The notes below the pieces were generated by a model. That model worked only from the letters and a program-made list of their open reading frames with translations, was not told the origin of the DNA and made no database searches. 34,091 bases of DNA from UBA6220 sp937870835. GTDB taxonomy: Bacteria > Patescibacteriota > Minisyncoccia > Minisyncoccales > Minisyncoccaceae. Each line of letters opens with the position of its first letter. The first letter of the stretch is position 1. This document shows, one piece after another, positions 1 to 8,109 of this stretch. The position numbers and the translations under genes were made by a program. The stretch lies in the NCBI GenBank assembly GCA_035421265.1, contig DAOLWP010000005.1:1-34091 (forward strand), in the 5' to 3' direction.

Positions 1-2
1 TG

Positions 3-74
3 AGCCAGAGGCGAGAATCGAACTCGCAGTCTCTTCTTTACGAAAGAATTGCTTTGCCGTTAAGCTACTCTGGC
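3..74 (-). tRNA. tRNA-Thr (anticodon CGU)
   Basis: The minus strand folds as a complete 72-nt cloverleaf. The 7-bp acceptor stem is GCCAGAG/CTCTGGC, the D stem GCTT/AAGC, the anticodon loop TTCGTAA (anticodon CGT, reads ACG, threonine), and the T arm GCGAG-TTCGATT-CTCGC. The anticodon stem has one mismatch at its base (27-43, A-G). The discriminator base is U and the next two bases are CA, so 3' CCA is not encoded and must be added after transcription. The gene follows the FtsB-like gene on the same strand. The fold is seen directly; the amino-acid identity follows from the anticodon. Confidence 0.93.
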
Positions 75-103
75 CTTTGCTTTTATTTTTTCTAAGTAAA
101 CAC

Positions 104-526
104 TTATTTTGGCGTTAAGGATTCAAATTTAACAGTAATCCAATCTATAATATTTTGAAAAAATTGTAAATTATTTTCTTTGTTATTTTCCTCTTGCGCT
201 GGTTCGTTTTCATTTTTCTTAACTACTACTACTTGTTCCCCTTCTTTTTTATATCCAAACTCTTCTCGCGCCACCCTGTCAAGATATTCTGGAGAGGCTG
301 TTGCTCCTAACTCAAAATTTAATTTTCTCTGTTCTTCAGCTAAAGAATTAAAAGTATTAGTAAGTTGACTTAAATTATCTTTTTTGTGGTGTCTCTGTAT
401 AAAAAGTTGCACATTAGCAAAACCTAAATAAGCAAATAGAAAAACAAAAACGGCCAACCAGAAAAATTTAGTAAATAAATTTTGCTTTTTATTGCTCTTC
501 CTTTTTTTTAATTTTTTTGCTACCAT
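104..526 (-). CDS. FtsB/DivIC-family septum formation initiator
   Basis: Predicted small divisome protein of 140 aa. It has a Lys-rich cytoplasmic N-terminus, one membrane segment at about residues 20-42, a polar coiled-coil-like stretch at about 45-75, then the segment YLDRVAREEFGYKKEGE. That segment is the usual hallmark of the FtsB/DivIC family just after the coiled coil. The acidic, Asn/Glu-rich tail is longer than in FtsB of model bacteria. Family members bridge early and late divisome proteins in the inner membrane. The ATG at 526 is used; an AAGG lies about 12 nt upstream but there is no strong Shine-Dalgarno. The downstream neighbour is tRNA-Thr and the upstream one is lepA. Family assignment rests on topology plus this motif; FtsL is the main alternative. 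Confidence 0.8.
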   Translation of the reverse strand: MVAKKLKKRKSNKKQNLFTKFFWLAVFVFLFAYLGFANVQLFIQRHHKKDNLSQLTNTFNSLAEEQRKLNFELGATASPEYLDRVAREEFGYKKEGEQVVVVKKNENEPAQEENNKENNLQFFQNIIDWITVKFESLTPK

Positions 527-614
527 TAATTTATAACCTTAATAATTAATTAATAATTAAGAGCAATTATATTTTTATTATTTATTCTTGCTTTTTAATT
601 TTAGCTTATTAAAT

Positions 615-719
615 ATGGCTAAGTCAAAAAAAATTTTCAGAATTGTTTGGGTGATTATAGTAAGTTTGGTTGCTCTCGCTACTATTTTAGCCTTAGTATT
701 GCCAGCTTTCAACTGGTAA
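615..719 (+). CDS. 34-aa single-pass membrane peptide (unknown)
   Basis: A short ORF on the plus strand, opposite to its neighbours: MAKSKKIFRIVW, then one strongly hydrophobic helix rich in V, I, L and A, ending PAFNW and TAA. The layout (basic N-terminus of about 8 residues, one transmembrane helix, no tail) is that of a small inner-membrane protein with the N-terminus inside. It converges on lepA, whose stop lies 7 nt beyond this stop. No Shine-Dalgarno is visible; the upstream DNA is AT-rich with TATTAA-like boxes close to the ATG. It superficially resembles short DUF4044-type peptides, but I cannot confirm homology. Function unknown. Confidence 0.55.
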   Translation: MAKSKKIFRIVWVIIVSLVALATILALVLPAFNW

Positions 720-726
720 AAACCAA

Positions 727-2511
727 TTAAGACCCAAATACTTTTAAGAAAACCTCGGGAGGGATATGCACCTCCCCTTTTTCTTTCATTTTTGATTTAC
801 CCTTTTTCTGTTTTTCTAATAATTTCCTTTTGCGAGTATAATCACCTCCATACAAAGGAGCTATTACATCTTTACGGTAAGCGCTCAGGGTTTCCCGACT
901 GACAATTGTTCCTCCGATCTTTCCTTGCAACGGGACTGCAAAAGATTGCCTTGGCAATAAATCTTTTAACTTTTGCACTACTCGCCTTGCTTCCGCTACT
1001 GCTTCTTCTTTTGGCAAAATACGGCTTAAAGCTTCTTCTGGTTTGCCTGCTACTAAAATTTCTAACTTCACTAATTCAGTTTCTCTATATTCTATCTCTT
1101 TATAAGTTAAAGATGCAAATCCCTGAGTAATATTTAAAAGATTTTCATAAAATTTTCCAATAATTTCGCGCAAGGGCATCTCATAAATCAACATATAGCG
1201 GTCGCTGCCAAAAGGATAAGATTCAATATGTTTGCCTTTTAATTCTGATAAATAATCAAATACTCTTCCTAAATAATTGGCATTAATAATAATTTTAACT
1301 TCTGCCCATGGTTCAAAAAACTTTTTATAAGATTGAGACCAATTTAAAGGATTATAAATCATTACCTCTTGCCCTTTAGCATCAATAGCTTTATAAGCCA
1401 CTTGGGGCGCGCCAATAACTATTTCTAATCCAAATTCGCGCCTAAGCCGCTCCATTGTAATTTCAGCATGCAAAGTTCCTAAAAATCCGCATAAAAATCC
1501 TCGCCCAAAAATATAAAAATTTTGCTGTTGATAAAACAAAGCAGAATCATTTAATTTTAATTTTGCTAAAGCTATTTTTAATTGTTCAAATTCACTTTGC
1601 TCCTCGGGATAAACCGACACAAAAATTTTTGGTTCAGGCTCTTTATATCCCGGTAATGGCTCTATTTTAATATCTGGATTATTAATTGTAATTGTATCTC
1701 CGATAATGCCGCTTTTTTCAGTTTCTTTAATTCCAGTAGCAATATAACCAATTTCTCCGGCCTTTAATTCTGCAATTGGTTTCATATCGGGAGTAAAAAT
1801 TCCAATTTCTTTACTTAAGCCATTTATCTTAGAATTGACTAATAATAATTTTTCGTTGCTACTTATTGTTCCCTCCATAATTCGCACATAAGCCACTACA
1901 CCTAAAAATGAATCATAATTTGAATCAAAAATTAAAGCCCGCAATGGTTTATCAATATTAAGAGGCGGTTCTGGAATTTTCTCAATGACTGCCTCTAAAA
2001 GAGTTTCAACATTTTCTCCGGTCTTGGCAGAAATGTATAAAATAGAAGCTGGGTCAATTTGCAAAAATTCAACAATCTCTTTTCTAACATCATCAATCCG
2101 CGCAGCCGGAGAATCAATTTTATTAATAACAGGAATAATAACTAAGCTCTGCTGTTTCGCTAATTCTAGATTAGTAATTGTTTGAGCTTGAATGCCTTTT
2201 GTGGCATCTACTAATAAAATTGCTCCTTCAACCGCAGCTAAACTGCGCGAAACTTCATAATTAAAATCAATATGGCCGGGCGTATCAATTAAGTTTAACA
2301 TTACGGGTTCGCCATATTTATCTTTCCAAAACATTCTTACTGGCGTCATTTTAATCGTAATGCCCTTTTCTCTCTCTATATCCATAGCATCTAAATATTG
2401 CGCTCGCATTTTATTTTTTTGAACTGTTCCTGTAATTTCTAAAAACCGATCCGCTAAAGTGGATTTACCATGGTCAATATGGCTGATAATAACAAAATTT
2501 CTAATTTTCAT
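727..2511 (-). CDS. lepA: Elongation factor 4 (LepA), translational GTPase
   Basis: 594 aa, the normal length of EF4, a ribosome-bound GTPase that acts on stalled or back-translocated elongation complexes and in 30S biogenesis. The N-terminus carries the G1 loop HIDHGKST, then REKGITIK (switch I region), DTPGHIDF (G3) and NKID (G4). The C-terminal end has the LepA-specific domain, including ALSRILPKEEAVAEAR, and a Lys-rich tail with KRKLLEKQKKGK. The ATG overlaps the murJ stop as ATGA, so the two are translationally coupled. This overlap also shows that TGA is a normal stop here. Confidence 0.97.
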   Translation of the reverse strand: MKIRNFVIISHIDHGKSTLADRFLEITGTVQKNKMRAQYLDAMDIEREKGITIKMTPVRMFWKDKYGEPVMLNLIDTPGHIDFNYEVSRSLAAVEGAILLVDATKGIQAQTITNLELAKQQSLVIIPVINKIDSPAARIDDVRKEIVEFLQIDPASILYISAKTGENVETLLEAVIEKIPEPPLNIDKPLRALIFDSNYDSFLGVVAYVRIMEGTISSNEKLLLVNSKINGLSKEIGIFTPDMKPIAELKAGEIGYIATGIKETEKSGIIGDTITINNPDIKIEPLPGYKEPEPKIFVSVYPEEQSEFEQLKIALAKLKLNDSALFYQQQNFYIFGRGFLCGFLGTLHAEITMERLRREFGLEIVIGAPQVAYKAIDAKGQEVMIYNPLNWSQSYKKFFEPWAEVKIIINANYLGRVFDYLSELKGKHIESYPFGSDRYMLIYEMPLREIIGKFYENLLNITQGFASLTYKEIEYRETELVKLEILVAGKPEEALSRILPKEEAVAEARRVVQKLKDLLPRQSFAVPLQGKIGGTIVSRETLSAYRKDVIAPLYGGDYTRKRKLLEKQKKGKSKMKEKGEVHIPPEVFLKVFGS

Positions 2512-4193
2512 TTATTTCTATTTTTTATTTCTTGAATTAATAAATTTAATTCTGGACATTTTAAGATAAAGGCAAGAAGCAAATATATAATGCCAGCCAT
2601 AACACTTGCTAAAATAAATTGCGCTAAGGCGCCACACCTTAAACATTGTTGTAAAATAAACTGCGCGGTTAATCCTGCCCCTACTGTTGCTAAAAATATT
2701 TTTAAGAAAGAAAACCAAATTTCTTTAATGCCAAAATTTCCTACTTTTTTGAAAAAGAAAATAAAAAGCAAAACAAATTCCAATAGCGCGCAAAGATTAA
2801 AAATTAAAACCAATCCCAAAATTGGCGCATTGGGTAAATTTTGAACATTAAGAATTTGCATTGTTGCTTGAGTAAATAAATTATTAGCATTCAGCCAAGC
2901 AGGCAAATTGATAAATAAATTTTGTCCAAAAAAATTAAAAACAAACTGATGTCCGCCGCCAAACAGGGCTATAAATGGAAGAAATAAAGTAATATTTAAA
3001 ACCATGGCGACAATAGCAATTAAGGTAGGCGTTAAAGTATCTTTAATACTAAAAAATCCTCTCAATAATAACGGCACAAGACATTGGGTGGCTATGCTTA
3101 AAAAATAAATTCCTAAAGCGGCGGCTGTAATTGCTGCTGCCGATTCATCAAATTTTCCAGTTCGGTATATAATCTCTACAATTTGATTTCTTAAAATAAA
3201 AATTAATAATCCAATTGGCAAAGCCACAAATAAAATTTTATTAAAAGTTTGGCGAAAATTATTATAAAATTCGTCTTTCGCATTATTAGCCCAAAATTTG
3301 CTTAATGTTGGAAAAATTGCTGTGGCAAAAGAAACTCCCAAAATTCCAATTGGCAAATAGCTTAAATTGTAAGATAAATTAAAAACAGAAATGGCGCCTG
3401 CTCCGACAATAGCCGCTGCTCCGGTCGCTGCCAAAAAAACCAATTGAGATGAGCAAGAAGCAATAATTCTTGGAACAACTAAGCGAAAAAAATTTTGTAA
3501 ACCTGGGTGTCTCAAAGCAATCACGGGCTTATACTTATAGCCACATTGGATTGCTGCCGGTATTTGAATGGCTAAATGTAAAAAAGCGCCTATTACTACT
3601 CCCAATCCAGGGCCAAAAATTCCAAAATGAGGCGTTAAAAAAACCGTACCCGCGATAATCCCTAAATTATAAAAAATCGGGGCTAAAGAATAAACCACAA
3701 AACGTTGAAAATAATTTAAAATTGTTGAAAAAATAGATGACAATCCAAAAAACAGAATTGCTCCAAAAATTAAACGAGTTAAGGCAATGGCTTCACCTTG
3801 ATAGGCTATGGGAAATGAACCAATTAAAAGCGTAATCAAATCCGGGCTAAAAATGAAAAAAACAATAAAAAATACTGCGTATAAAATAATAAAAAGATTA
3901 AGAATGCTATTGGTAATTTTCCAAGCTTCGGCTTGATTTTTTTTCTGATATTCAGAGAAAATAGGCAGAAAAGAAACTAAAATGCCACCTGCAAAAATAA
4001 TACTATAAATTAAATCCGGTATTTTGAAGGCAGCGTAATAAATATCCAAATCAATACTTGCTCCAAAAGCGCCAGCCAAAAGCCTATCCCGAATTAATCC
4101 CAAAAAACGGCTTAAAAAAATTGCCACCATCATAATAAAAGCAGCGAAACTGACGCTTTTTTGCTCTGAATTAAAAAATTTTTGTATAGACAT
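2508..4193 (-). CDS. murJ: Lipid II flippase MurJ (MviN family)
   Basis: 561 aa, almost entirely hydrophobic with about 14 predicted membrane helices, as in the MurJ/MviN branch of the MOP exporter superfamily. The start has the family pattern SRFLGLIRDRLLAGAFG (first helix and Arg-rich loop), and GPGLGVVIGA lies mid-protein. MurJ flips undecaprenyl-PP-linked peptidoglycan precursor to the outer face of the membrane, consistent with murB elsewhere in the window. A good promoter lies upstream (TTGCCA, 17 bp, TATATT). The gene is divergent from rnpB and overlaps lepA by 4 nt, forming a murJ-lepA operon. Confidence 0.93.
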   Translation of the reverse strand: MSIQKFFNSEQKSVSFAAFIMMVAIFLSRFLGLIRDRLLAGAFGASIDLDIYYAAFKIPDLIYSIIFAGGILVSFLPIFSEYQKKNQAEAWKITNSILNLFIILYAVFFIVFFIFSPDLITLLIGSFPIAYQGEAIALTRLIFGAILFFGLSSIFSTILNYFQRFVVYSLAPIFYNLGIIAGTVFLTPHFGIFGPGLGVVIGAFLHLAIQIPAAIQCGYKYKPVIALRHPGLQNFFRLVVPRIIASCSSQLVFLAATGAAAIVGAGAISVFNLSYNLSYLPIGILGVSFATAIFPTLSKFWANNAKDEFYNNFRQTFNKILFVALPIGLLIFILRNQIVEIIYRTGKFDESAAAITAAALGIYFLSIATQCLVPLLLRGFFSIKDTLTPTLIAIVAMVLNITLFLPFIALFGGGHQFVFNFFGQNLFINLPAWLNANNLFTQATMQILNVQNLPNAPILGLVLIFNLCALLEFVLLFIFFFKKVGNFGIKEIWFSFLKIFLATVGAGLTAQFILQQCLRCGALAQFILASVMAGIIYLLLAFILKCPELNLLIQEIKNRNK

Positions 4194-4212
4194 ATTATTA
4201 TATTGTTATTTC

Positions 4213-4241
4213 AATATATCTCAATTTTTACGGTTTGGCAA
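4213..4241 (-). promoter_or_regulatory. Promoter of murJ-lepA
   Basis: On the minus strand TTGCCA (4236-4241) is separated by exactly 17 bp from TATATT (4213-4218), 20 nt before the murJ ATG. This is a sigma70-type match seen by eye. A second TATAAT abuts the ATG, but it is too close to serve unless transcription starts inside the gene. Confidence 0.55.
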
Positions 4242-4283
4242 AAAAAGTTTACTCAATATTCCTAAAAATCCATTCGCAACAAT

Positions 4284-4318
4284 TTGACAAAAACTTATAA
4301 AGATTATAAAAATATAAT
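4284..4318 (+). promoter_or_regulatory. Probable rnpB promoter region
   Basis: TTGACA at 4284-4289 is followed by TATAAA at 4305-4310 (15-bp spacer) and TATAAT at 4313-4318 (23-bp spacer). The mature RNA would begin around 4322, just after TATAAT. That suits TATAAT as the -10 box, although the TTGACA spacing is then too long. Which pair is used is uncertain. Confidence 0.45.
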
Positions 4319-4321
4319 TGT

Positions 4322-4709
4322 CTTTATGGGCCGAGCAGCTACCCTATTAAGCTTTGCAATTTGCAAATTTAATGGGGAGGAAAGTCCGAACTTCTATTCT
4401 TTGCTGTTTCAGCAAGGTCTAAAAAGGTAGTGGGTAACGCCCATCCCCTAAATGCGTGTCCGAAAGGGCTTCTTAGTTTAGGGAGAGATGCGAACAGAGA
4501 CGTCTATTTCTGAAAAGAAATAGAATCCCTTTGGGGATAGTTTTATGGGAAACCATAAAGGTGAAACGGCTAAATTCTTACCCGGAAGCAAGAGCAAACT
4601 CTTTAATGAAAAAATTAAAGAAGAAAAGTAGCTCGCTTGAGACGCCAAGTAATTGACGCCCTAGATAGATAGCTGCTTAAAACAGAATTCGGCTTACGAG
4701 CCCATAAAG
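4322..4709 (+). ncRNA. rnpB: RNase P RNA
   Basis: Catalytic RNA that removes 5' leaders from pre-tRNAs. The ends pair as the P1 helix: CTTTATGGGC at 4322 with GCCCATAAAG ending at 4709. Inside are the conserved 5' element GAGGAAAGTCCGAAC (about 4376-4390), a core segment GCGAACAGAGAC (about 4491), AGGGTGAAA-type sequence (AAAGGTGAAACGGC, about 4557) and the 3' consensus region before P1. The length of about 388 nt is typical of the bacterial type. It is on the plus strand and divergent from murJ, with an intrinsic terminator directly downstream. Confidence 0.95.
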
Positions 4710-4722
4710 ACATCTTAAATTC

Positions 4723-4753
4723 AAAACCGCTCTCCAAAGAGCGGTTTTCTTTT
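4723..4753 (+). terminator. Intrinsic terminator of rnpB
   Basis: AAAACCGCTCT-CCAA-AGAGCGGTTTT forms a perfect 11-bp hairpin followed by CTTTT. It lies 13 nt after the RNase P RNA. Being symmetric, it may also stop the RNase H transcript coming from the right. Confidence 0.9.
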
Positions 4754-4759
4754 AAAGTT

Positions 4760-5209
4760 TTAATCAAATAAATTCGGTGAATTTTGTTTTTCTTCGCGGT
4801 CTAATGCTTCATTAACCAAGGCATCAGCTTCTTTATTCATTTCCCGAGAAATATGTTTGAATGTCACCAACTTATAATCAATTTTTAAATTCCAAATTTC
4901 TATAAAAAATTCTTGAATGCGCGGTTCAGAAAGTTTATATTCACCATTCATTTGCTTTACCATTAACTCTGAGTCAGCTCTTATTTCTACCTCAGTTTGC
5001 TTAGCTTTATCTTTGCCAATTAAAGCCTTTATTTTCTTTAAGACAAAAATAACAGCTCGATATTCTGCTTCGTTGTTTGTCAAAAATTCTCCCAAAAACT
5101 CGCTATATTTTTTTATGGTTTGGCCTTTTTCGTTTTGAATGACTGCTCCCAAGGCAGCTGGCCCGGGATTTCCCCTTGCCCCCCCGTCAGTATACGCAAT
5201 AATTTTCAT
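4760..5209 (-). CDS. rnhA: Ribonuclease HI-like protein
   Basis: 149 aa; cleaves the RNA strand of RNA-DNA hybrids (primers, R-loops). It opens with YTDGGARGNPGPA, and the four acidic metal-binding residues can be placed: D8, E49 (in TNNEAEYRA), D79 (RADSELMVKQ) and D129 (NKEADALVN). It belongs to the compact RNase HI/RVT_3 type, common in archaea and CPR, and lacks the basic protrusion of E. coli RnhA. The ATG at 5209 is the only sensible start. It is transcribed towards rnpB and divergently from the small plus-strand ORF at 5328. Confidence 0.9.
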   Translation of the reverse strand: MKIIAYTDGGARGNPGPAALGAVIQNEKGQTIKKYSEFLGEFLTNNEAEYRAVIFVLKKIKALIGKDKAKQTEVEIRADSELMVKQMNGEYKLSEPRIQEFFIEIWNLKIDYKLVTFKHISREMNKEADALVNEALDREEKQNSPNLFD

Positions 5210-5272
5210 AGAATTAAAAATAATTTAGATTATATTAATATTATATCAAAAAAATTAAATTTTATCTATCTA

Positions 5273-5306
5273 TTGACAATTTTAGAATATTATTATATAT
5301 TATAAT
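5273..5306 (+). promoter_or_regulatory. Strong sigma70-type promoter of the 43-aa ORF
   Basis: A perfect TTGACA (5273-5278) and TATATT (5296-5301) are separated by 17 bp; an overlapping TATAAT sits at 5301-5306. The start codon at 5328 lies about 20 nt downstream, with AGGAGG at 5313-5318. This is the best promoter plus ribosome-site combination in the window. Confidence 0.75.
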
Positions 5307-5327
5307 CAGCACAGGAGGTGCATATTG

Positions 5328-5459
5328 ATGAGAAAAAATGAGCTTAAAAACCTGCGTTATATAGACGCAGACAAATACATCATTGAATCGCCAAAAGAAA
5401 AAATTGCGCCAATCATTGATGCCGAAAAAGGCATTATTGACGGCGAATATGGGGAGTAG
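5328..5459 (+). CDS. Small acidic 43-aa protein of unknown function
   Basis: The plus-strand ORF begins MRKNELKNLRYIDADKYI and ends DGEYGE before TAG. It is soluble and charged, with a basic start and acidic end, and has no membrane segment or Cys. The case for a real gene comes from its surroundings: a consensus promoter, AGGAGG 9 nt before the ATG, and an intrinsic terminator whose stem begins inside the stop region. It stands alone among minus-strand genes. I recognise no family. It could be a short regulatory or binding peptide, but that is a guess. Confidence 0.75.
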   Translation: MRKNELKNLRYIDADKYIIESPKEKIAPIIDAEKGIIDGEYGE

Positions 5460-5493
5460 CTTTAAACTAATAAAGCCAACTCCTCTTTTTTTT
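5453..5493 (+). terminator. Intrinsic terminator after the 43-aa ORF
   Basis: GGAGT-A-GCTTTA, an AACTAA loop, then TAAAGC-CA-ACTCC gives a long, slightly bulged hairpin followed by CTTTTTTTT. The stem overlaps the ORF stop codon on the left, and the T run overlaps the recJ-like stop on the right. Confidence 0.8.
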
Positions 5494-6706
5494 ATTGCCA
5501 AGAAATTTTACTAAAATATTTTATAAGTTCTTCTTTGAATTTTTCTAAATTTTCATTTGCCACCGTAAATCCAGCCGCTGCGGGATGTCCGCCAAAAGTT
5601 TGAAGCAAATAACTGCAAGACTCCATAGCTTTAACAGCATCGCAACCTTTGGGTACTCGCACTGTTCCTCGGCTATACTCATCGTGCTGTTCATATAAAA
5701 AAACTGGTTTATTATAATAATTAGCTAAACGCGACGCCACTGACCCTAAATATTCTATATTATACTGCGGACTGCCAATAAAAATTATTAAATCAAGGGG
5801 AGAATCTCCTAATTGATATTTTATATTCTCGGTCAATGAAATTATTTCCCTTTGCCGCGTTTCATGCTCTTCAATAAATTGATTCGCCATTATTTTAGCT
5901 TTTTCAAAATTAGATTCAATAAGATATTTGTAAACCAACATTACATGGTCATCCATTAAAGAAGAATTTAAAATTCCATTCATTTTAGAAACTAAATCAC
6001 GCGTAGAATTAAAATTTTGAGGACCTAAAATTTCTACTAATGCCCTAAGAGCAGGACGCTGGCTTTTTTCTATATTGGCTAATCCTTGCAATATAAAATC
6101 TTTATTTTCGTCTTCTTCAATCATCATATCAGAAATTGTAGCTAAAGCAGTTAATTGAAGAAAACTTTCTTTTAATAAAGACGACATCTTATCTCCTAAA
6201 ATTTCCTGTGACAGCTTAAAAGTTAAACCAGTATTACAATATTCTTTAAACGGAAAATTATCTTCAGGTTGCTTTGGGTCAACAATAATATCCGCTTTTG
6301 GCAATTGTCCACCAATGGGAATGTGATGGTCAATTATTATAACATCAAAACCGGATTGCTTTGCTGATTCTATTTCCGCATAATTTGTAATTCCACAATC
6401 TAAGGTAATTAAAAGAGCAGGCTTAAAATTTAAAATTTTTTTGGTTTTAATAAAAATAAGGGCTTTATCATTAAGCCCATAACCTTCATTATGTCTATCT
6501 GGAAAAAATGCTAATACATTAGGATATTCTTTTTTATTATTTTCCGGCAAGACAGAAACTAAATTATCAATCGTTTCTTTCATAAGGGTTGCCGAAGCTA
6601 CTCCATCTAAATCAGAATCTGCAAAAATAATAATTTGCTCGCCTCTTAAAACTGCTTGACAAATTCTTTCTGCTGCCAATTCAATATTTTTTATTTTCAT
6701 TGCCAT
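5492..6706 (-). CDS. RecJ-like DHH-family phosphoesterase/exonuclease
   Basis: 404 aa, much shorter than canonical RecJ (about 570 aa). The DHH domain has FADSDLDG (metal-binding Asp residues at about 30-34), LDCG (102-105) and IDHH (125-128). The DHHA1 domain near the C-terminus has GGHPAAAG (372-379). These motifs define a two-metal phosphoesterase. RecJ proper degrades single-stranded DNA 5' to 3' in repair, while shorter relatives include oligonucleotide and archaeal GAN-type nucleases. Two possible ATGs occur (MAMK); 6706 leaves a 2-nt gap after the pgk stop, so the gene is probably co-transcribed with pgk. No OB-fold segment like that of full RecJ is obvious. Confidence 0.85.
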   Translation of the reverse strand: MAMKIKNIELAAERICQAVLRGEQIIIFADSDLDGVASATLMKETIDNLVSVLPENNKKEYPNVLAFFPDRHNEGYGLNDKALIFIKTKKILNFKPALLITLDCGITNYAEIESAKQSGFDVIIIDHHIPIGGQLPKADIIVDPKQPEDNFPFKEYCNTGLTFKLSQEILGDKMSSLLKESFLQLTALATISDMMIEEDENKDFILQGLANIEKSQRPALRALVEILGPQNFNSTRDLVSKMNGILNSSLMDDHVMLVYKYLIESNFEKAKIMANQFIEEHETRQREIISLTENIKYQLGDSPLDLIIFIGSPQYNIEYLGSVASRLANYYNKPVFLYEQHDEYSRGTVRVPKGCDAVKAMESCSYLLQTFGGHPAAAGFTVANENLEKFKEELIKYFSKISWQ

Positions 6707-6708
6707 AA

Positions 6709-7881
6709 TTAAAAAGTTTTAGCTTGCAATGCTTTTAAGCCAGGCATTTCCTCGCCAGCAATATAATCTAACATTGCTCCGCCGCCAGTAGAGATATAAC
6801 TAAATTTATCATCCATTTTAAGCTGGTGCACAATATCAACTGTGTCTCCTCCTCCTAAAATACTATAAGCCCCGCTGTTTGCCACCGCTTTCATAATTTC
6901 TTGAGTGCCTTTCCTATAATCATCATCTTCATAATAACCCAAGGGCCCATTCCAAATAATAGTTTTTGCTTCTTTTATAATATCTTTGTATTGTTCTATT
7001 GTTTCCGGTCCAATATCAAAAATATCTTCATCTTTCTTCACTGTTCCTACTGCGCCAATGCGTTGATATTCTTCGCTTAAGTTTGACAATCCTATTACTC
7101 CGTCTACCGGCAAATGCAACTTTGGGTTAGTAAGTTGAATTTTATCAACTAATTTTAATAAACAATCTTCTTCTGATGTCCATTTATCTCTAACACAAAT
7201 TCCTTTTACTATTAAAATTGAATTAGCAATCTTACCACCCACTAAAACATTGTCAGCTAATTCTAATAATTTTTCAATTAATTTTGTTTTAGTAGAAACC
7301 TTAATGCCGCCTAAAATAGCCACTAATGGTCGGGCTGGATTATTCATTGCTTTATTTAAGGCTTCTATTTCTTGTTTTAATAAAAAACCGCTGCAAGAAG
7401 GTAAAAATTGAGCCACTCCATAAGTAGACGCATGAGCGCGATGACAAACACCAAACCCGTCTTGGACAAAAATATCTCCTAATGATGCTAATTGAGCGGC
7501 AAAATTTGGGTCGTTAGTTTTTTCTCCGGGTGAAAATCTTAAATTTTCAAGTAATATTATTTCACCATGATTAAATACTTCTAATTTTTTTTCTAAAATA
7601 GGACCAATTGGATCATCAAAAAAATGGACTTCTGTTTGCATTAGTTGAGAAAGTTTTTCTGCGACCGGTCTCAATGACAAACTTAAATCACGTCCTTTGG
7701 GATCACCTAAATGACTAATTAAAATAACGGTTTCGGCGTGCGTATGCAAATATTGAATTGTAGGAATAGTTTTTTTAATACGAAAATCATCAGAAATTTT
7801 TCCTTGGACTATAGGCACATTAAAATCACATCTGACTAAAGCTTTTTTATTACTAAAATCAAAATTGGTTATATTAAGCAT
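6709..7881 (-). CDS. pgk: Phosphoglycerate kinase
   Basis: 390 aa, normal for PGK, which transfers phosphate from 1,3-bisphosphoglycerate to ADP in glycolysis. The N-terminal substrate domain shows the signature RCDFNVPI and DFRIKKTIPT, with HLGDPKG, the basic region LRPVAEKL and NLRFSPGE. The nucleotide domain has LGGIKVSTK, WNGPLG and the glycine-rich GGGDTV near the end. It is the first gene of a pgk-recJ-like operon, with its own promoter (TTGATA, 17 bp, TATATA) about 30 nt upstream. Confidence 0.97.
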   Translation of the reverse strand: MLNITNFDFSNKKALVRCDFNVPIVQGKISDDFRIKKTIPTIQYLHTHAETVILISHLGDPKGRDLSLSLRPVAEKLSQLMQTEVHFFDDPIGPILEKKLEVFNHGEIILLENLRFSPGEKTNDPNFAAQLASLGDIFVQDGFGVCHRAHASTYGVAQFLPSCSGFLLKQEIEALNKAMNNPARPLVAILGGIKVSTKTKLIEKLLELADNVLVGGKIANSILIVKGICVRDKWTSEEDCLLKLVDKIQLTNPKLHLPVDGVIGLSNLSEEYQRIGAVGTVKKDEDIFDIGPETIEQYKDIIKEAKTIIWNGPLGYYEDDDYRKGTQEIMKAVANSGAYSILGGGDTVDIVHQLKMDDKFSYISTGGGAMLDYIAGEEMPGLKALQAKTF

Positions 7882-7911
7882 TTATATATTAATATTTAAT
7901 ATTATTAAAAT

Positions 7912-7940
7912 TATATAAAAAGTTTATTATATTTTATCAA
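7912..7940 (-). promoter_or_regulatory. Promoter of pgk
   Basis: Minus-strand TTGATA (7935-7940), a 17-bp spacer and TATATA (7912-7917), with an overlapping TATAAT at 7910-7915. The predicted start gives a leader of about 25 nt before the ATG at 7881. Confidence 0.5.
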
Positions 7941-7968
7941 AATATTTAAAAAAATAAAAGGATAAACT

Positions 7969-7990
7969 TAAAAAATCGCTTGGAGCGATT
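7969..7990 (-). terminator. Intrinsic terminator downstream of the T4CP operon
   Basis: On the minus strand AATCGCT-CCA-AGCGATT is a 7-bp hairpin running into TTTTTT. It separates the T4CP-like operon and its structured 3' element from the pgk promoter. Confidence 0.75.
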
Positions 7991-8004
7991 AAATATATTT
8001 AGTT

Positions 8005-8070
8005 GAGAACAGGCAAATCCTACAATATAACCCCAAATATCGTAATATCCGTCTATCTTGTAGGCGTCTC
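8005..8070 (-). ncRNA. Candidate structured RNA element (unclassified)
   Basis: Read on the minus strand, GAGAC at the 5' end pairs with GTTCTC at the 3' end, CCTACAA pairs perfectly with TTGTAGG, and inside is a hairpin GGATAT-TACG-ATATTT with a UNCG-like loop. A terminator follows 15 nt later. It fits an independent small RNA, a 3' UTR product of the T4CP operon, or an aptamer-terminator unit. I matched it to no known riboswitch class. It lies upstream of the pgk promoter, so control of pgk by termination would require a second, upstream promoter. Confidence 0.4.
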
Positions 8071-8109
8071 TTTTAAAAAGAAAAAATTTGAAGCATAAAT
8101 GAGCTTTAA

